A stretch of DNA of 64,000 nucleotides from Bradyrhizobium retamae (GCF_001440415.1 NZ_LLYA01000181.1:186001-250000), one strand, 5' to 3'. Shown: positions 33,194 to 43,147, counted from the stretch's first letter. Translations and numbers: made by a program. The notes: a model not told the origin generated them from the letters alone.

Positions 33194-33218
33194 GAGGGCG
33201 GCCGGTTCGGCCGCCCTC
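33194..33218 (+). promoter_or_regulatory. intercistronic hairpin between P and Q genes (locus 1)
   Basis: Perfect 10-bp stem GAGGGCGGCC (33194-33203) with its complement at 33209-33218, loop of 5. There is no T-run, so it is more likely to protect the 3' end of the abundant binding-protein message than to terminate. Confidence 0.65.
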
Positions 33219-33279
33219 CATTCGCGCGCGGGCGGCCTGCGTCACGCCGCAAGGCGATCGGTCGGCGGTGGGGTGAGGG

Positions 33280-33843
33280 ATGGCTGAGACGACAGACAGG
33301 CAGTCGCCGGCGCTGCTGGCTGCAATCCGGGTCATCGACGGCTTCACGGATCGGACTGGCACGATCATCTCGTGGCTGTCGGTGCCGCTTGTTCTGGCCG
33401 TCGCCTACGAGGTTGGGGCGCGCTATTTGTTCAACGCGCCGACCATTTGGGCCTACGACGCAACCTACATGCTCTACGGCTCGCTGTTCATGCTCGGCGC
33501 CGCTTACGCGCTGCACAAGGGCGCTCACATCCGCACCGACTTCTTCTGGGAGAAGTTCTCCATCCGCAGGAAGGGCTTGATCGACACGATCTCCTATATC
33601 GTTTTCTTCTTCCCGAGCATGCTTATGCTGTTGCTGATCAGCTGGAACGAGTTTCACTACTCCTGGCAGATCAACGAGATGTCGGACCAGACGCCGTGGC
33701 GGCCCTTGCTGTGGCCGTTCAAGTTCGTCGTGCCGCTCGCCTGCCTCTTGCTGCTGATCCAGGGCGTGTCCGAGTTGATCAAGAGCATCTACATGGTGCG
33801 CACCGGCGTCGAGCTCGAGCACAAGGAGAAGGTCGAGATATGA
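33280..33843 (+). CDS. TRAP transporter small membrane subunit (DctQ type, locus 1)
   Basis: A 187-residue protein with four spans (SVPLVLAVAYEVGARYL, MLYGSLFMLGAAYAL, IVFFFPSMLMLLLIS, VVPLACLLLLIQG). The TRAP small subunit supports the large transporter subunit. The stop overlaps the DctM start (ATGA at 33840-33843). ATG 33280 follows GGGGTGAGGG. Confidence 0.9.
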   Translation: MAETTDRQSPALLAAIRVIDGFTDRTGTIISWLSVPLVLAVAYEVGARYLFNAPTIWAYDATYMLYGSLFMLGAAYALHKGAHIRTDFFWEKFSIRRKGLIDTISYIVFFFPSMLMLLLISWNEFHYSWQINEMSDQTPWRPLLWPFKFVVPLACLLLLIQGVSELIKSIYMVRTGVELEHKEKVEI

Positions 33844-35264
33844 CCGCAGAAGCGCTCATCGGCCTCATCATGCTTCTGGTCCTGCTTGGAGCGATCTTCA
33901 TCGGCGTGCCAATCTCGTTCACCTTGCTGTTTCTCGCCTTTTCGTTCGGCTACGTGGGCATGGGCGAGACAGTCTTCAACCTTGCCTACTTCCAGACCAT
34001 CGGCCTGATGAAGGAGGAGATACTGGCCGCCGTGCCGCTGTTCATTTTCATGGGCTTCATCACCGAGCAGGCTGGACTCATGGAGCGCCTTTTTACGGCG
34101 TTCCGCATGCTGCTTGCGCCAGTGCGCGGCGCACTCTTCCTCGTCGTCATCCTGACCTCGGCCGTATTCGCGATGGCGACGGGCATCGTCGGGGCAGCCG
34201 TCACTGTTCTTGGCATCATGGCCTCGCCGATCATGATGAAGGCCGGTTATGACGCCAAGCTTTCAGCGGGCACCATCACTGCGGGCGGCACGCTCGGCAT
34301 TCTCATTCCCCCGTCGGTGATGCTGATCGTGATGGGGCCGGTGCTCGGGGTGTCGGTCGCCGATCTCTATGCGGCAGCCTTCGGGCCGGGCTTGCTGCTG
34401 GCCTGCCTCTACATCGCCTATCTGATGGGCCGCGCCTTCCTGAACCCCAAACTGGGGCCGCCGGTGCCAATGGACGAGCGGATCTACTCGGTGGGGTACA
34501 TTGCGCGCGAGGTGGTCATCGGCATACTGCCCCTGCTCGGGCTCATCACGGCGACGCTCGGCTCGATCATCGGCGGGCTTGCGACGCCGACGGAGGCTGC
34601 CGGCATCGGCAGCGCCGGCGCGCTGATCCTGTCCATCGCATATCGCAGGTTCTCGCTCGGCGGACTGCAACGGGCGCTGATCTCGACGATGGCGACGTCG
34701 AGCATGGTCCTGCTACTGGCGGTCACGTCGAACATTTTCGGTGCGGTGTTCGCCCGCCTCGGCTCGGCGAACTGGATCACCGAGACGATGCTCGGCTTCC
34801 AGTTGCCGCCCAGCCTCATGCTGATCGTCGTGCTGTTGCTCATTTTCCTGCTGGGTTGGCCGTTTGAGTGGCCAGCCATCATCCTGGTGTTCCTGCCGAT
34901 CTTCTACCCCGTCGTGAAGGGCATGGGCATCGACCTCATATGGTTCGGAGCATTGGTTGCGGTGGTGCTGCAGACTGCTTTCCTGTCGCCGCCGGTCGCC
35001 ATGTCGGCGTACTATCTCAAGCAGGTGGTCAAGGGCTGGAGTCTAGCGACGATTTACGCCGGCATGCTCCAGTTCATGATCCTGCAAGTGATCTGCATAG
35101 GGCTGATGATCGCCTTCCCCGGCATCGCGACCTGGTTCCCGCAGACGCTGAACGAGGCATCCCGCAGTCAGGTGATCCCCGAGGAGTACAAGAAAATCCT
35201 GGAACAGCAGAGGCGGGCACCGTCCCTGGAAGACGAAGACTGGTCGACACCAAAAAAGAAGTAG
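33840..35264 (+). CDS. TRAP transporter large membrane subunit (DctM type, locus 1)
   Basis: A 474-residue multispan transporter (11-12 helices) that moves the solute with a sodium gradient. Conserved TRAP-M motifs: TLGILIPPSVMLIV, ATPTEAAGIGSAGAL, FLLGWPFEWPAI and VVLQTAFLSPPVAMSA. It resembles the DctM at 58306 closely in the last two motifs. The C-terminal tail is Lys-rich (STPKKK). Locus 1 is complete: P, Q and M. Confidence 0.93.
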   Translation: MTAEALIGLIMLLVLLGAIFIGVPISFTLLFLAFSFGYVGMGETVFNLAYFQTIGLMKEEILAAVPLFIFMGFITEQAGLMERLFTAFRMLLAPVRGALFLVVILTSAVFAMATGIVGAAVTVLGIMASPIMMKAGYDAKLSAGTITAGGTLGILIPPSVMLIVMGPVLGVSVADLYAAAFGPGLLLACLYIAYLMGRAFLNPKLGPPVPMDERIYSVGYIAREVVIGILPLLGLITATLGSIIGGLATPTEAAGIGSAGALILSIAYRRFSLGGLQRALISTMATSSMVLLLAVTSNIFGAVFARLGSANWITETMLGFQLPPSLMLIVVLLLIFLLGWPFEWPAIILVFLPIFYPVVKGMGIDLIWFGALVAVVLQTAFLSPPVAMSAYYLKQVVKGWSLATIYAGMLQFMILQVICIGLMIAFPGIATWFPQTLNEASRSQVIPEEYKKILEQQRRAPSLEDEDWSTPKKK

Positions 35265-35285
35265 CCGGGTGTTGTTGCGTCCGTC

Positions 35286-36788
35286 TTACTTTCGCACGAT
35301 CGATCCAGCGCGCCCGACGAGCCGCGCCAGTTGCTTGAAGCGGCTACCGACGCGGTCGGCTACGAGATCGACCATGCGATGCTCGAACACCAGCATCAGC
35401 TTGCGGCCCTGCGTGCGGAAATGCGTCGCGGGCAACACACCGGTGCGCGCCGCCGATATCAGGTGCGCGACGCGGAACGCTGCGCCGAGAAGGCGGGCGC
35501 GCTCGTCCATCGCCGGCGGCACCAGCCCGAGAACGCGTTCCGGCGGCTCGTTCTCTTCGCTTAAGCCCGCATAGCGGTAGAACACCGACAGTGCGACAAA
35601 GGCGCGGCCTTGATGGCTGATCGAGCCGAAATTACCGTTGGTGATCAGGCTCAGCGTTTCCTCGCCGCGGTGGTCGGGGTGCACGCGCCATCCGATATCG
35701 GAAAGCAGGCAGGCGGCGTGGCGCAGGCGGCGGTCCTCCTCGGTCTCGCGCAGCTTCACGACCCGCACCAGCCGATCGGTCCATGCGACCAGTTCCTCGG
35801 CGTGGCGTGCGGAGCGCGACAACAGTCCGTTCAAGGTTTGGGCTGCGCAGATGAATCCGTCCTTGGCGCGCTCCTGCGGTGGCAGCATCTCGTAGAGCAG
35901 GCCCTCGCGGACACCGAAGGTGGAAAACACGATCGTCTTCGGCCGGCCGACGCGGATGATGTATTCGAGCACCAGTGCCGCATAGGTCAGGAGCGGGCGC
36001 CGGGCGTCCGCAACCACTTCGATGTCCGCGAGCATGTTGGCGGCCGCCAGCCGGCGCAGGCGCCGGGCGAAATCGAGCGCGTCGGCGGCAGGTAACGAAT
36101 AGCCATGCATCACGCGCAGCGGATAGCCGCTTTGGACGATGTGAATACGTGCCAGCGCGCGCCAGGTGCCGCCGACCGCATAGAAGGTGCGGCCTTGGCC
36201 GGCCTTGAGCTGGGCGACGCCGGACAGATCGTCGCGAACGATGCGCTCGGCGCGCTTCAAGGATTTCTCCGAGAGATCTTGCAGCGCCAGGCTTCCCAGC
36301 GGCAGCGTGACGCCGCTGTGGACCCGGCTTTTCTTCACATCGATCAGTTCGAGCGAACCGCCGCCGAGATCGCCGACGATGCCATCGGGATTGTGGATGC
36401 CGGAGATGACGCCGAGCGCGGACAGTTTTGCCTCGCGCGGACCGGACAGGATCTGAATCGGCGCGCCGCAGATGCGCTCCGCTTTGGCGATGAAGTCGGG
36501 ACCGTTCTTGGCGTCGCGGCAGGCGGCGGTGGCGATGGCGAAGATGCGCTCCACCTGCTGGATACGACACAGCGCGCGAAATCGCCGTAGCGCCGTCAGC
36601 GCCTTGGTAACCGCATCCTCGGCCAACAGGCCGGTGCTCTGCACCTCGCGGCCGAGCCCACACAGCGCCTTTTCGTTGAAGATGGTGACGAGGCTGCGCG
36701 CCATCGTCTCATAGACGACGAGACGAACCGAGTTCGAGCCGATGTCGATGACGGCGACGCTGGAAGCGCGCTTGCGCGGCCGCTTCAC
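35286..36788 (-). CDS. Ppx/GppA family phosphatase
   Basis: A 500-residue exopolyphosphatase/guanosine pentaphosphatase. The actin-like ASKHA start AVIDIGSNSVRLVVYE and the second phosphate-binding loop DGIVGDLGGGSLELIDV are both clear. A C-terminal HD-like region follows (HAACLLSDIGWRVHPDH). It would degrade polyphosphate or (p)ppGpp, and lies in the same direction as polyphosphate kinase (36801), 12 bases downstream of its stop, so the two form an opposing synthesis/degradation pair. Confidence 0.93.
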   Translation of the reverse strand: MKRPRKRASSVAVIDIGSNSVRLVVYETMARSLVTIFNEKALCGLGREVQSTGLLAEDAVTKALTALRRFRALCRIQQVERIFAIATAACRDAKNGPDFIAKAERICGAPIQILSGPREAKLSALGVISGIHNPDGIVGDLGGGSLELIDVKKSRVHSGVTLPLGSLALQDLSEKSLKRAERIVRDDLSGVAQLKAGQGRTFYAVGGTWRALARIHIVQSGYPLRVMHGYSLPAADALDFARRLRRLAAANMLADIEVVADARRPLLTYAALVLEYIIRVGRPKTIVFSTFGVREGLLYEMLPPQERAKDGFICAAQTLNGLLSRSARHAEELVAWTDRLVRVVKLRETEEDRRLRHAACLLSDIGWRVHPDHRGEETLSLITNGNFGSISHQGRAFVALSVFYRYAGLSEENEPPERVLGLVPPAMDERARLLGAAFRVAHLISAARTGVLPATHFRTQGRKLMLVFEHRMVDLVADRVGSRFKQLARLVGRAGSIVRK

Positions 36789-36800
36789 AGCGGCGCTCCC

Positions 36801-38999
36801 TTATGATGATTGCTGACGTTCGGTACGGCGCGTGAGGCGGCGCGGCGAAGATTCCTTGAGAGACTTTCCACGTCCAGACAGGCTCGGATTCGTCATGAAA
36901 TAGTTGTGCAGGTTGAACGGCTCTTCGCCTTTCGCGGCCTTCATACGCGTTGAGGACCCATCCGGCAACAATTGCCAGCTCTGCTCGTTATCCTTCAGGT
37001 TCGCGACCATGATCTGTTCGAGAACCTGCTGATGTACCGTGGGATTTTGCAATGGACAGAGGACTTCGACGCGGCGGTCGAGGTTTCGCGGCATCATGTC
37101 GGCGGACGAGATATACACAGCCGCTTTCGGGCCAGGCAGGCCTTGCCCCATACCAAAGCAGTAGATTCGGCCGTGCTCCAGGAAGCGGCCGATGATCGAC
37201 TTGACCCGGATGTTCTCGGAAAGCCCTGGAATGCCTGGCCGCAGGCAGCAGATGCCGCGTACCACCAGTTCGATCGACACGCCGGCCTGTGACGCCTCGT
37301 ACAGCGCGTCGATGACATCGGGATCGACCAGCGAATTCATCTTCATCCAGATCGCTCCCGGCTTGCCGTGCCGGGTGTGGTTGATCTCACCCTTGATGTG
37401 TTCGAGGATGCGCTTGCGCAGCGTCAACGGCGACACCGCCATCCGCTCGATGTCGCTCGGCTCCGCATAGCCGGTGATGTAGTTGAATACCCGCGCCGCG
37501 TCGCGGCCGATGATCGGGTCCGACGTGAAATAGGAAAGGTCGGTATAGATGCGCGCGGTGACCGGATGATAATTGCCGGTGCCGGTATGCACATAAGTCG
37601 TCAGGTTACCGCCCTCGCGCCGCACCACCATCGACAGCTTGGCGTGCGTCTTCAGTTCGAGAAAGCCGTACACGACCTGCACGCCGGCGCGTTCGAGATC
37701 GCGCGCCCAGCGGATGTTGGCTTCCTCGTCGAACCGCGCTTTCAGCTCGATCAGTGCGGTCACCGATTTGCCGGCTTCCGCGGCCTCGGCGAGCGCCCGC
37801 ACAATCGGCGAATTGCTCGAGGTGCGGTAGAGCGTCTGCTTGATGGCAACGACGTCGGGGTCGCGGAGGGCTTGCTGCAGGAATTGCACGACGACGTCGA
37901 AGGATTCGTAAGGATGATGGACGATGAGGTCCTTTTGCCGGATCGCCGCGAAGATGTCCCCGGCGTGGTCGCGCACCCGCTCGGGATGGCGCGGCACATA
38001 AGGCACGAATTCGAGATCGGGACGGTCGAGCCGGGTGAGCTGCGACAGCTCGTTCATCGCCAGCACGCCGTCGACCAGAAACACTTCGTCGTCGGCCGCC
38101 GAAAGCGCCTGCCGCACGAAGCCGCACAGCGCTTCCGGCATCTTGGCTTCCATCTCGAGGCGGATCACCGAACCCCGCCGCCGCCGCTTCAGCGCGGTCT
38201 CGAACAGGCGAACCAGATCTTCGGCCTCTTCCTCGATTTCGAGTTCGGAGTCCCTGATAATGCGGAAGGCGCCCTGGCCCTTGACGGTGTAGCCGGGGAA
38301 GAGGCGGCCGATGAACATCCCGGTGGCTTGCTCCAGCGGGATCAGGTGCACCGCGCCGTCCTTGGTCGCCGGCATCCGGATGAAGCGATCGATCTTGCCA
38401 GGCATGCGGATCAGCGCGTTCATCGCCTTGCCGTCGGACGTTCGCAACAATTGCAGCGCGATGGTGAAGCCGAGGCTCGGGATGAACGGGAACGGGTGCG
38501 CGGGATCGATCGCCAGCGGCGTCAGCAGCGGGAAAATGTTGCGGAGGAAGTGATCCTCAAGCCAGCCGCGCTCCGCCTTGGTGAAGTCGTGACCATCGAC
38601 GAGCTTGATGCCGGCATCCGACAGGGCGGTGCGCAGATCGCGCCAGATTGCCTGCTGGTCGGAAGCGAGTTCCGAAACCGTCCTGTTGATGAGAGTGAGC
38701 TGCTCGGACGGCGTCAGGCCATCGGGGCTGCGTTCGGCGATGCCTTCACGGACCTGCGCCTTGATGCCGGCGACGCGAACCATGAAGAATTCATCAAGGT
38801 TATTGGCGGAAATCGACAGGAATCGCACCCGTTCCAGCAACGGATGGCCCAGATTGACCGATTCCTCGAGCACCCGGCGGTTGAAATGCAGCCAGGAGAG
38901 TTCCCGATTGATGAATCGCTCCGGGCTCGCGGCAATCGTGGGCGGCGCCTCGGTAATCGGCTCTTTTTCTTTTATTTCAACAGCTTGTACCAATTCCAT
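36801..38999 (-). CDS. ppk1: polyphosphate kinase 1
   Basis: A 732-residue enzyme making polyphosphate from ATP. It has the PPK N-terminus (FINRELSWLHFNRRVLEES), the catalytic histidine segments KTHAKLSMVVRREG and YVHTGTGNYHP, and the C-terminal ALIELKARFDEEANI. ATG 38999 is preferred over the GTG at 39053, as the extra 18 residues look unlike the family; neither has a strong ribosome site. It lies upstream of ppx in the same operon. Confidence 0.95.
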   Translation of the reverse strand: MELVQAVEIKEKEPITEAPPTIAASPERFINRELSWLHFNRRVLEESVNLGHPLLERVRFLSISANNLDEFFMVRVAGIKAQVREGIAERSPDGLTPSEQLTLINRTVSELASDQQAIWRDLRTALSDAGIKLVDGHDFTKAERGWLEDHFLRNIFPLLTPLAIDPAHPFPFIPSLGFTIALQLLRTSDGKAMNALIRMPGKIDRFIRMPATKDGAVHLIPLEQATGMFIGRLFPGYTVKGQGAFRIIRDSELEIEEEAEDLVRLFETALKRRRRGSVIRLEMEAKMPEALCGFVRQALSAADDEVFLVDGVLAMNELSQLTRLDRPDLEFVPYVPRHPERVRDHAGDIFAAIRQKDLIVHHPYESFDVVVQFLQQALRDPDVVAIKQTLYRTSSNSPIVRALAEAAEAGKSVTALIELKARFDEEANIRWARDLERAGVQVVYGFLELKTHAKLSMVVRREGGNLTTYVHTGTGNYHPVTARIYTDLSYFTSDPIIGRDAARVFNYITGYAEPSDIERMAVSPLTLRKRILEHIKGEINHTRHGKPGAIWMKMNSLVDPDVIDALYEASQAGVSIELVVRGICCLRPGIPGLSENIRVKSIIGRFLEHGRIYCFGMGQGLPGPKAAVYISSADMMPRNLDRRVEVLCPLQNPTVHQQVLEQIMVANLKDNEQSWQLLPDGSSTRMKAAKGEEPFNLHNYFMTNPSLSGRGKSLKESSPRRLTRRTERQQSS

Positions 39000-39145
39000 A
39001 AGGCTTATCCATCGCGAGCGAGGCAGGGCCGACTTTAAGGGAATGCGGCCCACAGCATGTGATACGCCGATGACGTTTCGATGACATTGATGTTCCGCGC
39101 AGAGCCGGCGTCAAGGCGGCAGGACGCAGCAGGAGAGCTGCCCGA

Positions 39146-39823
39146 TCAGGCGTTGCGCAAGAGTTCCGCGGCCAGGGCCCGGGTGACAGGCCGGCCGAGC
39201 CGCAGCGCCTCGGTATCCAGGAGCTCGACCGCCTGGCGGGCAGCGGCATAGGAGCGCTCGATTCGGGTGGCGAGGTAGCTCACGACCGTCTCGTCGATGC
39301 TCAATTGGCGGTCCGCGCAGAATTTGACGATCAGGCCACGAAACAACAGGTCATCCGGCGGCAGTAGCGACACGAGGGGTGCGGCGCGCAGCCGCGACCG
39401 GAGATCGCGCAGTTCGATCTCGAACGCCGCCGGTGGAACGCGTCCCGTGATCAAGACGAAGGCCCCGTCCTCGCGCGCCAGGTTCAGGAGGTGAAACAAG
39501 GCGCGTTCGTCGAAGTCGGCGGGCCTCAGATCCTCGACCACCAGTGCCCCGGTGGCGAGTGCGCCGGGGACGGCAGCGGCGCTAAGCGCGTGCGCCGAGA
39601 TCGAGCGCGCGCCGGCCTGTTCGGCCCAGATCGCAGCGAGATGGCTCTTGCCCGAGCCCTCTGGCCCCACCAGCAGCATGATGCGGTTCGGCCAGTCCGG
39701 CCAGCTTTCGATCAGCGAGAGTGCGGCTTCATTGGCCGGACCCTCGAGGAAATTGTCGCGGGTCAGGCTCTCCGCATGCGGCAGCGCAAGGGCAAGCTGA
39801 CGAGGATGAACGCGAACTACCAC
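39146..39823 (-). CDS. hdaA: HdaA/DnaA-like regulatory inactivation protein
   Basis: A 225-residue AAA+ protein homologous to the DnaA ATPase domain but lacking its DNA-binding domain. Walker A is GPEGSGKSH and Walker B LVVEDLRPAD. It would stimulate ATP hydrolysis by DnaA after replication starts, preventing reinitiation. It has a short N-terminal clamp-binding-like segment (LALALPHAE, residues 10-18). In alphaproteobacteria it is often next to pgsA and purM, as here. Confidence 0.9.
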   Translation of the reverse strand: MVVRVHPRQLALALPHAESLTRDNFLEGPANEAALSLIESWPDWPNRIMLLVGPEGSGKSHLAAIWAEQAGARSISAHALSAAAVPGALATGALVVEDLRPADFDERALFHLLNLAREDGAFVLITGRVPPAAFEIELRDLRSRLRAAPLVSLLPPDDLLFRGLIVKFCADRQLSIDETVVSYLATRIERSYAAARQAVELLDTEALRLGRPVTRALAAELLRNA

Positions 39824-39858
39824 GCAAATCTCCAGGCCGGGATCTTCGGGCCTTCATG

Positions 39859-39930
39859 GCGCTTTCGAGCGAAAGCCTGTCCGGGGCAGGCACGGCTTTG
39901 CGAGAAGAAAACGCGTAAAAACAAAAGATC
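39859..39930 (+). repeat. dispersed intergenic repeat, copy B
   Basis: AGCGAAAGCCTGTCCGGGG and AAAACGCGTAAAAACAAAAG match the ends of copy A at 15855, while the central stem is shortened and altered. It separates hdaA from the phosphatidyltransferase gene. Confidence 0.6.
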
Positions 39931-39933
39931 AAC

Positions 39934-40476
39934 CTAGCGCGCTTCGATCGTGCTCATGTGCCGCACCCATTCGACGAGATAGAGCGAGACGGAAACCAAA
40001 GTAAAGACCGTAACAAAACCCATCAGGATCACGTCATAGGGCGCCGGCTGGAAGTTGAAACCGAGCGACGCCAGCACCAGTGCAGCGAACGCCACCTGCG
40101 CCACCGTGTTGAGCTTCGATACCATCAGGGGCTTCATCGGGATCGGCTTGTCGAACAGCCATGACACGATCACGGCCGTGACGATCATGATGTCGCGCGA
40201 CACCACGAGGATGACGAGCCAGCGCGGCACCGCACCCCAGATGCCGAGCGCCACGAAGATCGAAACCAAAAGTGCCTTGTCGGCAAGCGGGTCGAGCAGG
40301 GCGCCCAGTTCACTCGACATGTTGAAGCGCTTGGCGAGAAAGCCATCGACAGCGTCGCTGACCCCGGCAATGACGAAAATCGCAAACGCGATTTCCATCT
40401 GGCTGGAAACGATCGCCCAGACGATAACCGGCACCAGAATGATGCGCCCCAGCGTAATGATGTTTGGAATGCTCAA
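39934..40476 (-). CDS. CDP-alcohol phosphatidyltransferase (PgsA-like)
   Basis: A 180-residue membrane enzyme with the family motif DG(x)2A(x)n...G(x)3D(x)3D: DAVDGFLAKRF and GALLDPLADKA. The usual AR after DG is AK here. It probably makes phosphatidylglycerolphosphate from CDP-diacylglycerol and glycerol-3-phosphate. About six spans. It starts at ATG 40476, divergent from purM, with a short GC-rich gap. Confidence 0.9.
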   Translation of the reverse strand: MSIPNIITLGRIILVPVIVWAIVSSQMEIAFAIFVIAGVSDAVDGFLAKRFNMSSELGALLDPLADKALLVSIFVALGIWGAVPRWLVILVVSRDIMIVTAVIVSWLFDKPIPMKPLMVSKLNTVAQVAFAALVLASLGFNFQPAPYDVILMGFVTVFTLVSVSLYLVEWVRHMSTIEAR

Positions 40477-40625
40477 CTCGGTCGCTTCCCGGCTTCCGGC
40501 CTAAATCCGGCCCCTGGCGGGTACAGCCGGCTCTTATCTACATAGTATATGCGCCAAGCGCTTGCGAGCCATTGCAGGATCGCGGAATTCCTCGTAACCA
40601 GCCGTCATCATACTGGAATTTGGGC

Positions 40626-41699
40626 ATGAACGACCGCAAAAACGGGCTGACTTACGCGGATTCGGGCGTCGATATCGATGCGGGCAACCGCCTGGTCGAT
40701 CTCATCAAGCCGATGGTGCGCGCCACCGCCCGGGCCGGCGCCGACGCCGAAATCGGCGGTTTTGGCGGCTTGTTCGACCTCAAGGCGGCGGGTTTCAAGG
40801 ACCCGGTGCTGGTGGCGGCGACCGACGGCGTCGGCACCAAGGTCAAGATCGCGATCGAGACCGGCCTGCATGGCGGTATCGGCATCGACCTGGTGGCGAT
40901 GTCGGTCAATGACCTCGTTGTGCAGGGCGCGGAACCGTTGTTCTTCCTCGACTATTTCGCCTGCGGCAAGTTGGACCCCGACGCCGCGGCGGCCATCGTG
41001 GCAGGCGTCGCCGAGGGCTGCCGGGAGTCCGGCTGCGCCCTGATCGGCGGCGAGACCGCCGAGATGCCGGGGCTCTACAAGGACGGCGACTACGATCTGG
41101 CGGGCTTTGCGGTGGGGGCTGCCGAGCGCGGCACGCTGTTGCCGAGCGCGGACATTGCCGTGGGCGACGCCGTGATCGGATTGGCCTCATCCGGTGTTCA
41201 TTCCAACGGCTTTTCGCTGGTCCGCAAGATCGTCGCACAATCCCGCGTGGCTTTCGATGCGCCGGCGCCGTTCTCGCCGGTCATGACACTGGGCGGCGCG
41301 CTGCTGACGCCGACGCGGCTCTATGTGAAATCCTGCCTGCGCGCCATCCGCGAAACCGGCGCGATCAAGGGGCTCGCTCACATCACCGGCGGCGGCTTCA
41401 CCGACAACATCCCACGCGTACTGCCAAAGCACCTCGGCGTCGGCATCGATCTGGCGCGGCTGCCGGTGCTGCCGGTGTTCAAGTGGCTGGCGGAGCAGGG
41501 GGGCATCGCCGAACTCGAATTGCTGCGCACCTTCAACTGCGGCATTGGCATGGTCGCGATCGTCAAGCCGGATGCGGTCGAGAAGGTGACGCAGATCCTG
41601 ACTGAAAGCGGCGAGACCGTCGCCTTGCTCGGCGAAGTGATCCAGGCTGCGAGCGAACATCGCGTGGCCTACAACGGCCATCTCGATCTCGCGCAATGA
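40626..41699 (+). CDS. purM: phosphoribosylformylglycinamidine cyclo-ligase
   Basis: A 357-residue enzyme making AIR from FGAM in purine synthesis. Landmarks: GGFGGLFDLKAAGFKDPVL, ATDGVGTKVKIA (ATP loop), NDLVVQGAEPLFFLDYFACG, GGETAEMPGLYKDGDYDLAGF, and LAHITGGGFTDNIPRVLP. ATG 40626 is the family start; the frame runs further upstream but has no match. The stop overlaps purN (ATGA), so both are co-translated. Confidence 0.96.
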   Translation: MNDRKNGLTYADSGVDIDAGNRLVDLIKPMVRATARAGADAEIGGFGGLFDLKAAGFKDPVLVAATDGVGTKVKIAIETGLHGGIGIDLVAMSVNDLVVQGAEPLFFLDYFACGKLDPDAAAAIVAGVAEGCRESGCALIGGETAEMPGLYKDGDYDLAGFAVGAAERGTLLPSADIAVGDAVIGLASSGVHSNGFSLVRKIVAQSRVAFDAPAPFSPVMTLGGALLTPTRLYVKSCLRAIRETGAIKGLAHITGGGFTDNIPRVLPKHLGVGIDLARLPVLPVFKWLAEQGGIAELELLRTFNCGIGMVAIVKPDAVEKVTQILTESGETVALLGEVIQAASEHRVAYNGHLDLAQ

Positions 41700-42349
41700 A
41701 GAGCCGGGTCGCCATCCTGATCTCGGGGCGCGGCTCGAATATGGCCGCGCTGATCGATGCGGCGAAGGCTGCGGATTTTCCGGCCGAAATCGTCGCCGTC
41801 ATTTCCAACCGGGCCGATGCGCCTGGGCTGGAGAAGGCAGCCGCGAGTGGCATCCCGACACTGGTCGTCGAGAGCAAGCCGTTCGGCAAGGACCGCGCCG
41901 GCTTTGAGGCCGTCCTGCAGCGGGCGCTGGATGAAAAGCAGGTCGAACTGATCTGCCTCGGCGGATTCATGCGGCTGTTCACCGCCGAATTCGTGCAGCG
42001 CTGGTACGGAAAAATGCTCAACATCCATCCCTCGCTGCTGCCATCCTTTCCAGGTCTCGATCCGCACGGTCAGGCGCTGCAGGCCGGGGTCAAGATCTCG
42101 GGCGCGACCGTGCACTTCGTGATTCCCGAAACCGACGCCGGCCCGATCGTGATGCAGGGCGCGGTGACAGTGGCCGACGACGATACGGCAGAGACGCTGT
42201 CGCAGCGCATTCTCGGCATCGAGCATCGCATCTACCCCGAGGCGCTGCGCTTGCTCGCGAGCGGAAAGCTCCGCCTCGAAGGCGACATCTGCAAGGTCGC
42301 CCATGGGGCCGACCGCAATGGCACCCTGATTTCGCCGCGGACGATCTGA
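41696..42349 (+). CDS. purN: phosphoribosylglycinamide formyltransferase
   Basis: A 217-residue enzyme that formylates GAR with 10-formyl-THF. Start VAILISGRGSNMAALIDAA, folate/GAR motif HPSLLPSFPGLDPHGQAL and catalytic ATVHFVIPETDAGPIV are present. It follows purM with a 4-base overlap. The downstream GST-like gene starts 67 bases later on the same strand. Confidence 0.96.
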   Translation: MKSRVAILISGRGSNMAALIDAAKAADFPAEIVAVISNRADAPGLEKAAASGIPTLVVESKPFGKDRAGFEAVLQRALDEKQVELICLGGFMRLFTAEFVQRWYGKMLNIHPSLLPSFPGLDPHGQALQAGVKISGATVHFVIPETDAGPIVMQGAVTVADDDTAETLSQRILGIEHRIYPEALRLLASGKLRLEGDICKVAHGADRNGTLISPRTI

Positions 42350-42415
42350 TATTATCCGCAAGGTGTGCACGAACGAGCGCGGCGACCGCGCTCCGCAAAA
42401 TCCATCGAGGTTTCC

Positions 42416-43147
42416 ATGATCACGCTCTATGGCTCCGGGCCCAATTTCGGCCTTCCCGACGCAAGCCCGTTCGTGACCAAGGCCGAGACCTTGCTACGAA
42501 TGTCGAAACTGCCGTTCAGAAAAGCGCCGATGAGCTTTTCGAAGGCGCCCAAGGGCAAAATTCCCTACATCGAGGACGACGGCCAATTGCTCGGCGACTC
42601 CACGCTGATCCGCTGGCATCTCGAAAAGAAATACGGCATCGATTTCGATGAGGGACTCACCGCCGAGCAACTCGCCATCTCCTGGGCGTTCGAGAAGATG
42701 GCAGAGGACAATCTCTACTGGGCCAGCGTCTACTTCCGCTGGATGATCGATGACAATTTCCGCAAAGGTCCCATGAATTTCTTCAAGGGCGTGCCGGCGC
42801 CGGTCCGGCCGGTCGTCGTTTCGATGATCCGCCGCCGCCTGCGCAAGACGTTGCACGGCCAGGGAATCGGCCGTCACTCCAAAGACGAGATCACCGCGAT
42901 CGGGATCCGCTCGATCGACGCGATGGCGGCCTATCTCGGCGACAAGCCGTTTTTCATGGGCAGGGAGCCGGCGGGCATCGACGCCACGATGTTCGCCTTC
43001 GCGGTCAGTGCGATTTGTCCGCTGTTCGAGTCGGATTTGCAGCGGGCGGCCGCAAGCCATGCCAACCTGCGGCGCTATGTCGGCCGGATGACCGCGCGAT
43101 TCTATCCGGAACTCAGCGAGATCGCCGGCTGCGAGGCGGCGGCCTGA
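42416..43147 (+). CDS. GST-like protein (FAXC/metaxin type)
   Basis: A 243-residue two-domain thioredoxin-fold protein: TLYGSGPNFGLPDASPFV, KGKIPYIEDDGQLLGDSTLI and the C-terminal LGDKPFFMGREPAGIDATMFAF. It resembles the failed-axon-connections/metaxin-like GST branch rather than classical cytosolic GSTs. Enzymatic activity is uncertain. ATG 42416 gives the family start; the longer frame from 42365 shows no family match upstream of it. Confidence 0.85.
   Translation: MITLYGSGPNFGLPDASPFVTKAETLLRMSKLPFRKAPMSFSKAPKGKIPYIEDDGQLLGDSTLIRWHLEKKYGIDFDEGLTAEQLAISWAFEKMAEDNLYWASVYFRWMIDDNFRKGPMNFFKGVPAPVRPVVVSMIRRRLRKTLHGQGIGRHSKDEITAIGIRSIDAMAAYLGDKPFFMGREPAGIDATMFAFAVSAICPLFESDLQRAAASHANLRRYVGRMTARFYPELSEIAGCEAAA

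Noticed and set aside
32248..33822. 524-residue minus-strand open frame opposite TRAP locus 1
   Set aside because: Antisense to two genes with clear TRAP motifs, with typical shadow composition.
37368..39038. 556-residue plus-strand open frame opposite ppk1
   Set aside because: Antisense shadow of polyphosphate kinase. The ppk1 frame carries all catalytic motifs.
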